Shown here: positions 1 to 8,858 of the stretch, piece after piece | How positions within the stretch are numbered: the first letter of the stretch is position 1 | Layout of the letters: the number at the start of each line of letters is the position of its first letter | NCBI GenBank assembly: GCA_046726275.1 | Contig: JBKPAF010000059.1 | Location: 15,494-79,493, forward strand | Direction: 5' to 3' | Length of the DNA stretch: 64,000 nt | Source of the DNA: DASXTW01 sp046726275 | GTDB taxonomy: Bacteria; Actinomycetota; UBA4738 | Notes under the pieces: generated by a model | What the model was told of the DNA's origin: nothing | What the model saw: only the letters and a program-made list of their open reading frames with translations | The model's database searches: none | Translations under genes and position numbers: made by a program

Positions 1-1
1 C

Positions 2-1063
2 GAGACGGACAAGGCCGTCACCGACATCCCGTCCCCGAAGGGCGGAGTGCTTCTCCTCCAGGGTGCCTCGGCCGGCTCGACGGTGGAGGTGGGCGAGGTC
101 CTTGCGGTGATCGGCCAACCGGGCGAGGAGGTCTCCGAGCGGGGATCGGGGGCTCCGATCGTGGGCACGCTCCAGGAGGCAGAGGAGACTGCCATCGAGG
201 CGGTCCCAACCGGGGCAACGGGGGAAGGCGAGGGTCGGGCGCGGGCCCTTCCTTTGGTGCGAAAGCTTGCCGGGGAGCTCGGGGTCGATCTCGACTCCAT
301 CCGGGGAACGGGCCCGAAGGGCAGGACCACCAGGGAGGACGTCGAGCGTGCAGCCGACAAGTCCGGTGGCACGGATGCGGCGCTCCACGAGGGGACCGAG
401 GAGCGGATTCGTCTCTCTCGTCTGCGTCGAACGATCGCCGAGCACATGACCCGCTCCTGGCGGGAGATCCCGCACGTCACGACGTTCGGCGAGGCGGACG
501 CCACGGAGCTTCTCGCCACGCGACGAAAGGTCCTCGACGCGGGAGGAGCGTCGATCCCGATGGAGGCGCTGTTCATCACGGCGGTGATCCCGGCGCTGCG
601 GGCGCATCCGGAGTTCAACGCGTCGCTCGATGGCGAGGAGCTGGTGCTGAAGCGGCGCTACGACATCGCGGTGGCGGTGGATACACCGGACGGGCTCATC
701 GTTCCCGTCGTGCGAGGGGCCGACGGCCTCGACCTCGCCACGCTGGCCGGCGAGATCGCTCGGCTCTCCGAGGCGGCGAGGAACCGAACCCTGTTGCCCG
801 AGGAACTGGCCGGGGCGACGTTCACCGTCACGAACATCGGGGCCGTGGGTGGCGGCCACGGCACGCCGATCATTCCCCACGGGACGACGGCGATCCTCTC
901 CTTCGGCCGGGCTCGCGAGCAGCCGGTGGCTCGCGGTGGGCAAGTGGAGATCGTCACGCTCCTGCCCCTGTCGCTCTCCTACGACCACCGGGTCATCGAC
1001 GGCGCCCTGGGACGGCGGTTCCTAGGCGTAGTTATCGAACAGCTGGAGAGGATCGGCGGGTAA
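2..1063 (+). CDS. Dihydrolipoamide acyltransferase (E2) of a 2-oxoacid dehydrogenase complex, 5' end missing
   Basis: E2 core subunit that transfers an acyl group from lipoyl-lysine to CoA. The frame is open from the first bases, so the start lies outside the window. The visible part (353 aa) begins in the lipoyl domain with ETDKAV, whose Lys is the lipoylation site. An E3/E1-binding domain follows at about residues 80-116 (RALPLVRKLAGELGVDL, GTGPKGR), then the catalytic CAT domain ending in SYDHRVIDGA, which holds the HxxxDG active-site motif. Family assignment is firm. Whether the substrate is pyruvate, branched-chain 2-oxoacids or 2-oxoglutarate cannot be decided without the upstream E1 genes. 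A lipoate-ligase-like gene lies 9 kb away and is not in the same operon. Confidence 0.93.
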   Translation, partial: ETDKAVTDIPSPKGGVLLLQGASAGSTVEVGEVLAVIGQPGEEVSERGSGAPIVGTLQEAEETAIEAVPTGATGEGEGRARALPLVRKLAGELGVDLDSIRGTGPKGRTTREDVERAADKSGGTDAALHEGTEERIRLSRLRRTIAEHMTRSWREIPHVTTFGEADATELLATRRKVLDAGGASIPMEALFITAVIPALRAHPEFNASLDGEELVLKRRYDIAVAVDTPDGLIVPVVRGADGLDLATLAGEIARLSEAARNRTLLPEELAGATFTVTNIGAVGGGHGTPIIPHGTTAILSFGRAREQPVARGGQVEIVTLLPLSLSYDHRVIDGALGRRFLGVVIEQLERIGG

Positions 1064-1064
1064 A

Positions 1065-1100
1065 GGAAACGTCCCCCGGCGGGTGCCGAGGGACGTTTCC
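1065..1100. terminator. Bidirectional hairpin terminator between convergent genes
   Basis: A perfect 11-bp inverted repeat, GGAAACGTCCC (1065-1075) and GGGACGTTTCC (1090-1100), starts just after the E2 stop codon. The intervening bases extend the stem with CGGC/GCCG around a GGGT loop. It lies between the E2 gene (+) and the subtilase gene (-), so it could end both transcripts. There is no long T-tract. Confidence 0.75.
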
Positions 1101-1134
1101 GTGCGTGAAGCGCGTCTACGGTTTCAGTCGCGCT

Positions 1135-2628
1135 CTAGCTCACCGCCCTCAGGGCGTTGACCTGGCCGTGGCCGTAGAAGCCGTTGTATCCGATGCCGCC
1201 AACGCAGTCGGCCGCGAAGTCGAAGGGCGGCCCAGGGTTGAACTCGTCGGGACACTCCATCCCGTCGGCGGTGCTGTTGATCCTCGCCGTGACCGCGCTC
1301 GGCGACTGGATGCCGATGCTCTTGACCAGCGCGGCGAGGCCCGCCACGTGCGGGGACGCCATCGAGGTGCCCTGCAGGTACGCGTACGTGGCGCACGGGC
1401 TGACCGAGCAGTCCTCCAGCATCAGCGGGTTACTCGGGTCGAACAGCGCGCGGGGCCACGTCGAGAGCACCCGACCGTTCGGGGCCTTCGGCGTGACCTG
1501 GAACCGCCGGTCACCTCCGGGAGCGATGACCTGGCTCACGCCCACCCCGTAGTTCGAGTAGTACGCCTTCTGGAGCAGGTTGCCATCGGCGTTCACCCCG
1601 ATGACGCCGGGGACCTCGACCGGGATGACCTTGCACGAGTTCTGCACCTCTCGACGTTCCGCTTCGCCCGGCGGCCAGTCCGGGCTGATCTCGTCGATGT
1701 TCTCCTTCGACAAGTCCATGTTGAAGTTCCCGGATGCGGCCACGACGACCGTCCCCTTGGAGATGGCGTGCTGAATGGCGCGGCTCTCCGCCTTCCAAAT
1801 GGCCCGCTGCTCCGGGTCGTTCAGGCAGTTGAACAGCCACGGGTCGGCGAAGTAGCTATTGTTCGTTACGGCGATGTTGTGGCTGGCCACCCACATGTAG
1901 GAGCAGATCACCATCTCCGGGAAGAAGAACCCGTCGTCGTTGCTGGACTTGACCCCGGCGATCTTGACGTTTGGCGCGACACCCACGATGCCGACCTGGT
2001 TGAGGGCGGCCGCGACCGTGCCGGCCGTGTGGGTTCCGTGGCCGTTCTTGTCGTTGTCGGGCAGCAGGGGCTGCGGCGCCCCGCTGCTGCAGTCGATGCT
2101 GTTCGCAGCGTCGTAGTTCGGAGCGAGGTCCGGGTGAGTGAAGTCCAGCCCGGTGTCCAGGTCGGCAACCACGATGCTGCTGTCGCCGCCCTCGATCTCA
2201 TGGGCCTCCCACACGTGGATCTGCTCCATGTCCCACTGCAGGCCCGAGAGATTGTCCTGCCCGGGTGCGGGGTCCTTCGGCTCTACCCGGGCCTCGCCCT
2301 GGTCGAACTCGCCCTCGTCGAAGGCCTGGATGCCGAATTTCCCTGTGGCGGCCGCGCCCTCGATCGACCGGTCCGCAGCCAGCAGCTTGTCCCGGAACGA
2401 GGCGTCGTCCGACCTCGCCACGGCCACCCCGATCGCCGAGTAGCTGTGGACCAGGGTCCCGCCTGCCTTGCTGATGGTCGCCGCCGCGTTTGCCGGGATC
2501 GAGTTGCCTTTCCAGAGAACGATGAACGTCCCCGTCGCACCCGAATGGGCCGTGGGAGCGTTGATCGTGGCCGTGAGCCCCGCGACGAGCGTCAGCGCGA
2601 TCACGACCAACCAGCGAGCTTTGCGCAT
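1135..2628 (-). CDS. Secreted S8 (subtilisin-like) serine protease
   Basis: Exported subtilase of 497 aa. The ATG at 2628 is preferred over an in-frame upstream start at 2679 because GGAGGGGG lies directly upstream and the protein then opens with a signal peptide (MRKARWLVVIALTLVAG). A prodomain-like segment of about 100 residues follows. The catalytic triad is Asp158 in VADLDTG, His197 in NGHGTHTAGTV and Ser422 in LQGTSMASPHVAG. The oxyanion-hole region reads VVVAASGNFN. Several Cys residues suggest disulfides in the mature enzyme. It lies downstream of a secreted M23 peptidase gene on the same strand with a 145-nt gap, so a separate promoter is likely. Substrate unknown. Confidence 0.93.
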   Translation of the reverse strand: MRKARWLVVIALTLVAGLTATINAPTAHSGATGTFIVLWKGNSIPANAAATISKAGGTLVHSYSAIGVAVARSDDASFRDKLLAADRSIEGAAATGKFGIQAFDEGEFDQGEARVEPKDPAPGQDNLSGLQWDMEQIHVWEAHEIEGGDSSIVVADLDTGLDFTHPDLAPNYDAANSIDCSSGAPQPLLPDNDKNGHGTHTAGTVAAALNQVGIVGVAPNVKIAGVKSSNDDGFFFPEMVICSYMWVASHNIAVTNNSYFADPWLFNCLNDPEQRAIWKAESRAIQHAISKGTVVVAASGNFNMDLSKENIDEISPDWPPGEAERREVQNSCKVIPVEVPGVIGVNADGNLLQKAYYSNYGVGVSQVIAPGGDRRFQVTPKAPNGRVLSTWPRALFDPSNPLMLEDCSVSPCATYAYLQGTSMASPHVAGLAALVKSIGIQSPSAVTARINSTADGMECPDEFNPGPPFDFAADCVGGIGYNGFYGHGQVNALRAVS

Positions 2629-2773
2629 ACCCCCTCCTTCCCTTGTTGGACGAAAGCCCGGGCACTGTACCCAGGTCACGCCGGGCGGTCAAAGTGAGCG
2701 TTCACCCTGCCACTGTTCGTGGCCGACCCGCTCCTTGGACCGGGCTGCGCCTGAGTCGCCCTGTGTGAAGCCC

Positions 2774-3448
2774 CTACCGGACCGAAGGGGCGAGAGCGAG
2801 CGGCTCGAGGGGTTGCTTCGCCCTGGTCGGGGCCCCTCGACAGGCCTGGTTGAGGAACCGGTAGGGACTGACCGCCCCCCCGCCTCGCGGGTGCCACTCG
2901 AAGTGGTCGTGAGGAGAGCCACCCCTGGCGTTCCCGGTGTTCCCGACGTACCCGACGATGTCGCCCGCCCTCACCTTTCCGAGCTTCCCGAGCCGGCTGA
3001 GATGGGCGTTGAAGACGAAGCCTCGCTTCCCGTAGACGTAGACGCCAAGTCCACCCGGCCCGCTGATCGACTTCTTGGTCCTGCCGTCGAACGGGGCCCG
3101 GATCGGCGTGCCGTGGGGGGCCATGATGTCGTTGCCCTGGTGTCGATGACCTGCCCGAGGCGCGCCGAACGTGTCGACGTAGTGCCTAGGCCGATCGACC
3201 GGACAGACCTCGAATATCCGGTTCGGCCCTTCCGGGGCAACCTCCGGGAGCGGCTCGGCGCGGATCTGGTCCTCCGACGGCACCTTGAGCCCGGCGAAGT
3301 CGCCGATGTACCGGTCACTGGCCGCGCCGGCGCCGGGTGCGGCAACTACAACTGTGATGAAAGACACGAACAGCAGTCCCGCGGCCGTGACTCGGCCGCG
3401 TCGGGACCAGCGCGTACCATCGGAAGGCCTCGCGGGCATTTCGATCAT
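2774..3448 (-). CDS. Secreted M23 (LytM-type) metallopeptidase
   Basis: Predicted exported zinc peptidase of 224 aa, of the family that cuts peptidoglycan cross-bridges. An N-terminal hydrophobic segment (about residues 20-43, ending GAGAAS) acts as signal peptide or anchor. The LytM domain shows the HxxxD zinc site at His103-Asp107 (HRHQGND) and the HxH site at His180-Asp-His182 (SPHDHFEWHP). Most relatives have HLH here, so the central Asp is a small deviation. The motif GYVGNTGNA is typical of the fold. It could act in cell-wall remodelling; no partner such as FtsEX is adjacent. A weak 5-bp hairpin (2709-2723) lies between it and the next gene. Confidence 0.88.
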   Translation of the reverse strand: MIEMPARPSDGTRWSRRGRVTAAGLLFVSFITVVVAAPGAGAASDRYIGDFAGLKVPSEDQIRAEPLPEVAPEGPNRIFEVCPVDRPRHYVDTFGAPRAGHRHQGNDIMAPHGTPIRAPFDGRTKKSISGPGGLGVYVYGKRGFVFNAHLSRLGKLGKVRAGDIVGYVGNTGNARGGSPHDHFEWHPRGGGAVSPYRFLNQACRGAPTRAKQPLEPLALAPSVR

Positions 3449-3580
3449 GGATGTGGCAACGGAGGGTACCAGGAGGACTGGGGCCGTGACATCCCTCGGT
3501 CATCGACCCCCCCGGGGTCACCTTGAGGGCGATATTCTTCGAACGCCGGTCCTAGGCCGCCCGATGGGAGGTGGCCGTCC

Positions 3581-4195
3581 GTGGGGGTGCGCCTCGTGCT
3601 TGGATTGCTCGATTCGTCAGCGGTGACCCTTGCCGTGGTCCTGGGGATCCCGGTCGCCATCGGGTTGGTCGTCGCGCTCGGGATCCGGCGGAAGACGCCG
3701 CCGCTGGTGCTCCTGGCCGGCAGCCTGATCGTGTGCGGGATCGCGATCCTGGCGGCGTGGGCCATCTTCCAGCCGGCCGGAGGCACCGCGGGGGGGTCGA
3801 CCTCTTCCTCGCCTGCGTCCCCGCCGGCTTCATCGCCCGGAGGCGGGGGGTCCGGCCCCCCGCCCGTCAGCTTCTCGTGCTCGCCGAGCGGCACCCAGCT
3901 TCAGGAGACCGCGAAGGGGATCGCCTTCGAGGAGAAATGTCTGGCGGCGCCGGCCGATCAGGCGTTCACGATCGAGTTCCAGAACCAGGACCCCGGGACC
4001 CCCCACAACATCCACATCTTCTCCGCGGACCCGAGGGAGGATCCCAACGCCCGATCGCTCTTCTCGGGGGAGCTGGTCACGGGGCCGAGCAGCATGACCT
4101 ACCAGGTGCAGGCCCTTCCGGCCGGGAGATACTTCTTCCACTGCGATGTCCACCCCACGCAGATGCTGGGGGGATTCGTGGTCGGCGAGGTCTAG
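3581..4195 (+). CDS. Membrane-anchored cupredoxin (plastocyanin-like) copper protein
   Basis: Protein of 204 aa with two N-terminal hydrophobic segments (about 12-34 and 41-63), a Ser/Pro/Gly linker (70-95) and a C-terminal cupredoxin domain facing outward. Type-1 copper ligands are visible as His142 (TPHNIHIF) and the C-terminal cluster Cys188, His191 and Met195 (FHCDVHPTQM). The GTG at 3581 is preceded by GGGAGGTG at about 8 nt. It likely carries electrons or buffers copper at the membrane. No oxidase genes are adjacent, so the partner is unknown. It is divergent from the M23 gene across a 132-nt gap. Confidence 0.85.
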   Translation: MGVRLVLGLLDSSAVTLAVVLGIPVAIGLVVALGIRRKTPPLVLLAGSLIVCGIAILAAWAIFQPAGGTAGGSTSSSPASPPASSPGGGGSGPPPVSFSCSPSGTQLQETAKGIAFEEKCLAAPADQAFTIEFQNQDPGTPHNIHIFSADPREDPNARSLFSGELVTGPSSMTYQVQALPAGRYFFHCDVHPTQMLGGFVVGEV

Positions 4196-4208
4196 GCGCT
4201 CCGGCCGG

Positions 4209-5291
4209 TCACGGAAGGATCAGGTGAAGGTCCCCGAACTCGTGCCAGAGATATCCCTCCGCGAGGGCGGCCCTGTAGGAGGCCTCCACCAAGGAACGGC
4301 CACCTACGGCCTCGAGCAGGGACAGGTGGGATCCGCCGCTTGTGTGCCAACCTGTCAGAAGACCGTCGACCACACTGACCCCCTCCTCGGGTGTCACCAC
4401 CACGTCCGTCCAGCCCTCCCGGGCGACGGCTTCGCCGTGTCGTTCGGCCGCTGACTCGAGGGCCCGAACCACGGTCGTGCCAACGGCCACGACCCGCCCC
4501 CCTCCGGCCCGGATCGCATTCACCAACTGGGTGGTCGTGGACGGGACCCGGAAGAGCTCCGGGTAGGGCGGCTCGCCTTCCTCCAACGAGGACACGCCCG
4601 TGTGCAGCACGATGGGAGCGATGGCCACGCCTTCTGCCACCAGCCGGGTGACGAGCTCAGGGGTGAACGCCCGGCCGGCGCTGGGCATCTCGGCGCTTCC
4701 GGGCTCGAGGGCGTAGACGGTCTGGTAGGAGGACAGCGGCCACGGCCGCCGGACGTGGGGATAGCGGATGGGCTCGCCGTGGCGGCGGAGGTATGGGAGG
4801 AGACCCTCGGGAAGCTCCACGTCGGCCAGCCAGAGGCGGGTCGAAGGCTTCGCGGATCTCTTCAAGGGTGCGCTGCGGAACGGGGCAACCAGACGGGCCG
4901 TTCCGCCCGCCGGCAGACGAAGGCACTGGCCGGCCCGGCCGTCGGGGAACGGGATCGAGGCGACTCCACGAGGGAGGCGCAGCTCCACCAGCCACCGGGC
5001 GTCCGGAGCGCGCGAGGACAGGTGCAGCCGCAGCTGGAGCCCTTCGCTAGTGATAGCGGGAACCGAGACGGGGAGGGTTCGGGACGTGTTGATGACCAGG
5101 AGGTCTCCCGGGTGAAGAAACCGCGGGAGGTCGTGGAATCGGGCGTGGACCAGCCGTCCATCGTGCCGGTAGGCAATCATCAGGCGCACCTCGTCCCGGT
5201 TCAGGCCACGTGCCTCCGGGGGCTCCGTGGCCTCGAGCTGCGGCGGAACCTCGAATCGCAGGGGCCGAGACAGCTCCAGCGCGGCGCTCAC
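4209..5291 (-). CDS. queA: S-adenosylmethionine:tRNA ribosyltransferase-isomerase (QueA family)
   Basis: QueA moves and isomerises the ribosyl group of SAM onto preQ1-modified tRNA, making epoxyqueuosine. The 360-aa protein has family features along its length: PGDLLVINTSRTLP near residue 65, the ALHTGVSSF equivalent (VLHTGVSSLEEGE) and the C-terminal block TVVRALESA, GLLTGWHTSGGSHLSLL and AEGYLWHEFGD. It overlaps the upstream SDR gene by 4 nt (ATGA), so the two are translationally coupled. No other queuosine genes (tgt, queC/D/E/G) are in the window. QueA-like paralogues with an unclear role occur in actinobacteria, so exact function carries some doubt. Confidence 0.87.
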   Translation of the reverse strand: MSAALELSRPLRFEVPPQLEATEPPEARGLNRDEVRLMIAYRHDGRLVHARFHDLPRFLHPGDLLVINTSRTLPVSVPAITSEGLQLRLHLSSRAPDARWLVELRLPRGVASIPFPDGRAGQCLRLPAGGTARLVAPFRSAPLKRSAKPSTRLWLADVELPEGLLPYLRRHGEPIRYPHVRRPWPLSSYQTVYALEPGSAEMPSAGRAFTPELVTRLVAEGVAIAPIVLHTGVSSLEEGEPPYPELFRVPSTTTQLVNAIRAGGGRVVAVGTTVVRALESAAERHGEAVAREGWTDVVVTPEEGVSVVDGLLTGWHTSGGSHLSLLEAVGGRSLVEASYRAALAEGYLWHEFGDLHLILP

Positions 5292-6028
5292 GCGAGGCTG
5301 CCGGCCTTCTCCAGGATGAGTGGGGGCACGAGGTCCCGAGCCCAGTACCGGCCGCTCGGGAGGTCCTCCTCGATCAGACGGAGGATGCCCGGGACGCTCG
5401 CTTCCGGGGGGAGCCGATCGGAGACGTCCTCACCCGGGAACGCATCCTGCTGCATCTGGGTGTTCATATCGCCCGGATCGACCCAGTAGATCCTGAGCTC
5501 GGGATGCTCGGCGGCGAGCACGCTGGAGACCTGCTCGAGGGCGGCCTTGGACGAGCCGTAGCCTCCCCAACCCGAGTAACTCTCGACCGCAGCATCCGAG
5601 GTCACGTTGATCACTCGCCCCGCGGACCCACGCAGGAGCGGAAGCGCGCGTTGAAACAGCGCCAGCGGAGCCAGCGCGTTGATCTCATAGACCCGGACGA
5701 GCTCGTCGATCGGGTAGTCGGCCAGCATGGGCCGAGGGCTCAGTCCGATCGTGCTGGCGTTGTTCATCAGGAGATCAAGGCCACCCAGCTCCTCCGCCAT
5801 CCGTACCAGCTCCGAGCGATGCCTCTCGTCCCGGACGTCGCCGGGAACGGCCCGGACCTCGGTCGCCCCGCCGAGCTCGCTCGCCACCGCCCCGAGGTGC
5901 GCCTCGCCCCGGGCGTCGATCACCAGCGCCCATCCTCGATGGGCCAGCGCTCTCGCCACTGCCAGACCTAGACCTCGGGAAGCTCCCGTGATCACCGCCA
6001 CGGGCTTCATTCGGTTGCTCCCTTCCAT
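5288..6028 (-). CDS. SDR-family oxidoreductase
   Basis: Short-chain dehydrogenase/reductase of 246 aa. Cofactor motif TGASRGLG lies at residues 14-21, the NNAS motif follows strand 4, and the catalytic YxxxK appears as YGSSK after SDAAVES. Two starts fit: ATG 6028 with GAGGAG 5 nt upstream, and ATG 6010 with AAGGGAG upstream; I kept the longer. The stop overlaps the start of queA. Substrate is not predictable, and linkage to queA may reflect transcription only. Its promoter region (6029-6182) is shared with the divergent dehydratase gene. Confidence 0.87.
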   Translation of the reverse strand: MEGSNRMKPVAVITGASRGLGLAVARALAHRGWALVIDARGEAHLGAVASELGGATEVRAVPGDVRDERHRSELVRMAEELGGLDLLMNNASTIGLSPRPMLADYPIDELVRVYEINALAPLALFQRALPLLRGSAGRVINVTSDAAVESYSGWGGYGSSKAALEQVSSVLAAEHPELRIYWVDPGDMNTQMQQDAFPGEDVSDRLPPEASVPGILRLIEEDLPSGRYWARDLVPPLILEKAGSLA

Positions 6029-6170
6029 CTCCGCTCCTCACGTCCGTTGGAGGCAACGGTAGCCGCCGGGGCCGCCCGGCCCATCGGAGCGGGGACGGAA
6101 CCTCGGTCGGTCCATGGGATGAGGCGGGAGTCCACCCGGAGGAGGAGCCCAGCGCAACGGGAGACTCGCG

Positions 6171-6176
6171 TACCGT
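6171..6176 (+). promoter_or_regulatory. Leaderless-type -10 element for the dehydratase gene
   Basis: TACCGT ends 6 nt before the GTG at 6183 and no ribosome binding site separates them, the usual arrangement of actinobacterial leaderless genes. No clear -35 was seen. Confidence 0.5.
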
Positions 6177-6182
6177 AGTGGC

Positions 6183-7175
6183 GTGATCGCCTTCGATGAC
6201 GTCGAGGCGGCGGCCGATCGGCTCGAAGGAGTCGCTCACCGGACCCCCGTGCTGCACTCGCGCACCCTCGACGGGTTGACCAGTGCGTCGGTCTTCCTGA
6301 AGGCAGAGAACTTCCAGCGAGGGGGCGCCTTCAAATTCCGCGGGGCGTACAACCGGATCTCCACGCTCGTTCCCGAGCAGCTCGCGGCGGGGGTGACGGC
6401 CTACTCGTCTGGGAATCACGCTCAGGCGGTCGCGCTCGCCGCCCGGTTGGTCGGAACCCACGCGACCATCCTCATGCCGGCGGATGCCCCGGCCTCGAAG
6501 GTCGAGGCGACCGCCGGATACGGCGCCGAGATCGTCCGCTACGACCGGTACCGCGAGGATCGGGCCGAGCTGGCTGCCCGGCTGGCGGCCGACCGGGGCC
6601 TTGCCCTCGTTCCTCCATTCGATGACCCCCTGGTGATGGCTGGGCAGGGCACCGCGGCGTTGGAGCTCCTACACGATGTGCCCGATCTGGCATTGCTCAT
6701 GACCCCCATCGGGGGCGGGGGCTTGATCGCCGGCTGCGCGACCGCCGCGAAGGCCCTCCGTCCCGGCATCCGGGTGGTCGGCGTGGAGCCCGAGCACGGC
6801 GACGACACCAAGCGCTCACTGGAACGGGGTGAGCGGGTCCGGCTTCCCGGGGTGCCGGTCACCATCGCGGACGGCCTGCAGCTGGCCGTCCCCGGCGAGC
6901 TGCCCTTCGAGGTGATCTGCAAACTGGTGGACGAGGTGGTCCTGGTGAGCGACGAGGAGATCGTGGCCGCGATGAGGTTCCTGTTCGACCGTCTGAAGGT
7001 CGTGGTCGAGCCGAGCGGGGCGGTGCCCGTGGCCGCGTTGCTCACAGGGAAGCTCGATGCCTCGGGGCTCCGGGTGGGCGCGATCCTCTCCGGAGGCAAC
7101 GTCGGGGCGGACCGCTTCGTCCAGCTCCTCGGGGTCACTTCCCCGCCCGACCACTCGCCGGACCAGCCGGGCTAG
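6183..7175 (+). CDS. PLP-dependent threonine/serine dehydratase (ammonia-lyase)
   Basis: Fold-type II PLP enzyme of 330 aa that would deaminate threonine or serine to the 2-oxoacid plus ammonia. Lys51 in GGAFKFRGAYNR is the Schiff-base lysine, SSGNHAQAVA binds the substrate carboxylate, and PIGGGGLIAG is the glycine loop for the PLP phosphate. It lacks the C-terminal ACT regulatory domain of biosynthetic IlvA, so it is a short catabolic-type enzyme; serine racemase or threo-3-hydroxyaspartate ammonia-lyase activity is also possible. It is the first of two such enzymes in the window (see 44558). Expression is probably from a leaderless promoter. Confidence 0.87.
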   Translation: MIAFDDVEAAADRLEGVAHRTPVLHSRTLDGLTSASVFLKAENFQRGGAFKFRGAYNRISTLVPEQLAAGVTAYSSGNHAQAVALAARLVGTHATILMPADAPASKVEATAGYGAEIVRYDRYREDRAELAARLAADRGLALVPPFDDPLVMAGQGTAALELLHDVPDLALLMTPIGGGGLIAGCATAAKALRPGIRVVGVEPEHGDDTKRSLERGERVRLPGVPVTIADGLQLAVPGELPFEVICKLVDEVVLVSDEEIVAAMRFLFDRLKVVVEPSGAVPVAALLTGKLDASGLRVGAILSGGNVGADRFVQLLGVTSPPDHSPDQPG

Positions 7176-7261
7176 ACCCCAGCTCCGCAGAACCATCCGC
7201 CGAAGGGCGGTCTCACCGACTCGGAGGCTCCGTCCGATAACCCCTGCAAACGGACTCATCC

Positions 7262-7843
7262 ATGCGCGCAGGGAAACAGACGACGTCACCGATACAAGGG
7301 CAGGAGAAAGCTGGCTCCTCCGCCCTCCAAGGCCTGGTCGAGCGGGCGGGCCGCGGTGATGTCGATGCGTTCAGAGACCTTTTCGATCGGTACGCTCAGC
7401 GGGTCTTCCGCTTTGCCCATGCGCGCCTGGGAAGGGACCAGGACGCCCAGGACGCGGCCCAGGACGTCTTCCTCGCCGCCTGGCAGGGACTCCCCACGTT
7501 CCGTTACGAGCACGCCGGCTCGTTCCCGGGCTGGATCTTCGGGATCGCCCGCCATGTGGTCGCCGAACACCAGAGGAGAGCCTTCCGTCACCGTTGGTCT
7601 CCCCTCGACGACGCCCCCGAGGGGTCCGTCGACTTCGAAGGCCAGGTCCTCTCTCAACGCGTTCTGGTCGAGGAGCTGGGGCGGCTTCCCGAGACGCAGC
7701 GAGAGGTCCTGATGCTGCGGTTCGTCGCCGGCCTGTCCGCTCGAGAGGTGGGAGGCGCGGTCGGAAAGACCGAGTCCGCCGTCGTCTCCCTGCAGGTCCG
7801 GGGTCTGGATGCGCTCAGGCGACGACTGGGAAGGCTGGCATGA
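7262..7843 (+). CDS. ECF-type RNA polymerase sigma factor
   Basis: Sigma-70 family protein of 193 aa with regions 2 and 4 only. Region 2 spans about residues 27-95 (FRDLFDRYAQRVFRFAHARL, then the DAQDAAQDVFLAAW motif). Region 4 spans about 135-190 (RLPETQREVLMLRFVAGLS followed by the helix-turn-helix). Its stop overlaps the start of the next gene (ATGA at 7840-7843), so the membrane protein downstream is co-translated and is the obvious candidate for its regulator. Target promoters are unknown. Confidence 0.92.
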   Translation: MRAGKQTTSPIQGQEKAGSSALQGLVERAGRGDVDAFRDLFDRYAQRVFRFAHARLGRDQDAQDAAQDVFLAAWQGLPTFRYEHAGSFPGWIFGIARHVVAEHQRRAFRHRWSPLDDAPEGSVDFEGQVLSQRVLVEELGRLPETQREVLMLRFVAGLSAREVGGAVGKTESAVVSLQVRGLDALRRRLGRLA

Positions 7844-8775
7844 ACAGGGCCAAGGCGTTCGAGCGCTACTGGTCGGAGTGCGAACGTCCTCTGCGACCGG
7901 TGGAGGAGGCGCTGCCCGCCTGCCCGGAGATTGCGGGACCGGTGGCCACGGCCTCCGCGCTGCGCCGATATGCGGAGGCCATCCCGACGATGGATCTGGA
8001 CTCGGCGTGGGAGGGGGTGGCGGCGCGCTTGGAGACCATCCCTTCACCGGAGTCCTCGAGCCCGGAGGCCGCTCAGCCAGACGGCCGCGTGCGGGCTGGA
8101 AGCACGGTCACCCTCCTTCGGCCACGACCTCGGTGGACCGTGCGGGCGGCCTTCGTGGCCGTGGCCGCCATGGTCGCGCTCTGCACCGTGTCGCTCCGGG
8201 CATCTCCCGGGTCTGCCCTCTATCCGGTGCGGCGGACCGTGGAGCGTGCCGCGCTGGCCCTCTCTCCAAGGGACGGGGCGATCCACCTGCGCGTGGCGAC
8301 GGCCAGGCTCGATGACCTCCTGGCCTCCCTCCGGGAGGGTCCGGTCCAGGCAGCACCCGGTCTGGCAAGGTCCATCGTCGTCAACAGGGCGGCTGCGGGT
8401 CGCGCCGGAGCGGACCTCGGTGACCTGGATCTGCGGATCGCCCTCGAGGTTCCGGATGCGCTGGAAGCGGCTCACCCTTCAATCGCTTCCCTGGTTCGAA
8501 CCATCCTCGGAGACCTCCTTCCTCCCGAGCAGTCGCCAGCCCAGGGGGTCCGGCCCGTCCCCGGGCCGGCCGACCACGGGAACAAGGGCAAGGTCGACAA
8601 GAAAGACCGGTCCAAAGGGCGTGACCTGGGGTCGGATCACGGATCCGGCGGGGGAGAGCGTGGCCAGGGAAACGGACAGCAGGGCCGAGACGATGATGGC
8701 CCCAAAGACCCCGCCCCGCCCAAGGAGAAGGGGCCGCAGAAACAGGGCGACGCAGGCCAAGAACGAGACGTCTAG
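7840..8775 (+). CDS. DUF5667-type membrane protein, possible anti-sigma partner
   Basis: Protein of 311 aa starting inside the sigma-factor stop codon. Residues 1-95 are cytoplasmic, one membrane helix lies at about 101-118 (VRAAFVAVAAMVALCTVSL), and the outside part starts with the DUF5667 signature (GSALYPVRRTVERAALAL). The last 80 residues are low-complexity, rich in Gly, Lys, Asp and Gln (GNKGKVDKKDRSKGRD). DUF5667 proteins often follow ECF sigma genes in actinobacteria. No HxxxCxxC zinc anti-sigma motif is visible, so anti-sigma activity is inferred from gene order and topology only. Confidence 0.75.
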   Translation: MNRAKAFERYWSECERPLRPVEEALPACPEIAGPVATASALRRYAEAIPTMDLDSAWEGVAARLETIPSPESSSPEAAQPDGRVRAGSTVTLLRPRPRWTVRAAFVAVAAMVALCTVSLRASPGSALYPVRRTVERAALALSPRDGAIHLRVATARLDDLLASLREGPVQAAPGLARSIVVNRAAAGRAGADLGDLDLRIALEVPDALEAAHPSIASLVRTILGDLLPPEQSPAQGVRPVPGPADHGNKGKVDKKDRSKGRDLGSDHGSGGGERGQGNGQQGRDDDGPKDPAPPKEKGPQKQGDAGQERDV

Positions 8776-8825
8776 GTGCGGCGTTTCGGATCTCACGGCA
8801 CAACACAGGAACTCCACTCCTAGGA

Positions 8826-8858
8826 CACTGTGGGGCCGCCACCCGGTGCCCCTCAGTG
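8826..8858. terminator. Bidirectional terminator-like hairpin
   Basis: CACTGTGGGGC (8826-8836) and GCCCCTCAGTG (8848-8858) form an 11-bp stem with one mismatch and an 11-nt loop. It sits between the convergent DUF5667 and small membrane-protein genes, and its right arm covers the stop codon of the latter. Confidence 0.55.

Noticed and set aside
1135..2692. Long open frames opposite the S8 protease and opposite most large genes
   Set aside because: Antisense frames are long everywhere here because of high GC; none shows family motifs or a ribosome site.
2709..2723. GCCAC-TGTTC-GTGGC hairpin between the M23 and S8 genes
   Set aside because: Five-base stem with no T-run; not distinguishable from chance at this GC content.
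7197..7210. CCGCC-GAAG-GGCGG hairpin after the first dehydratase gene
   Set aside because: Five-base stem without T-run; too weak to call a terminator.
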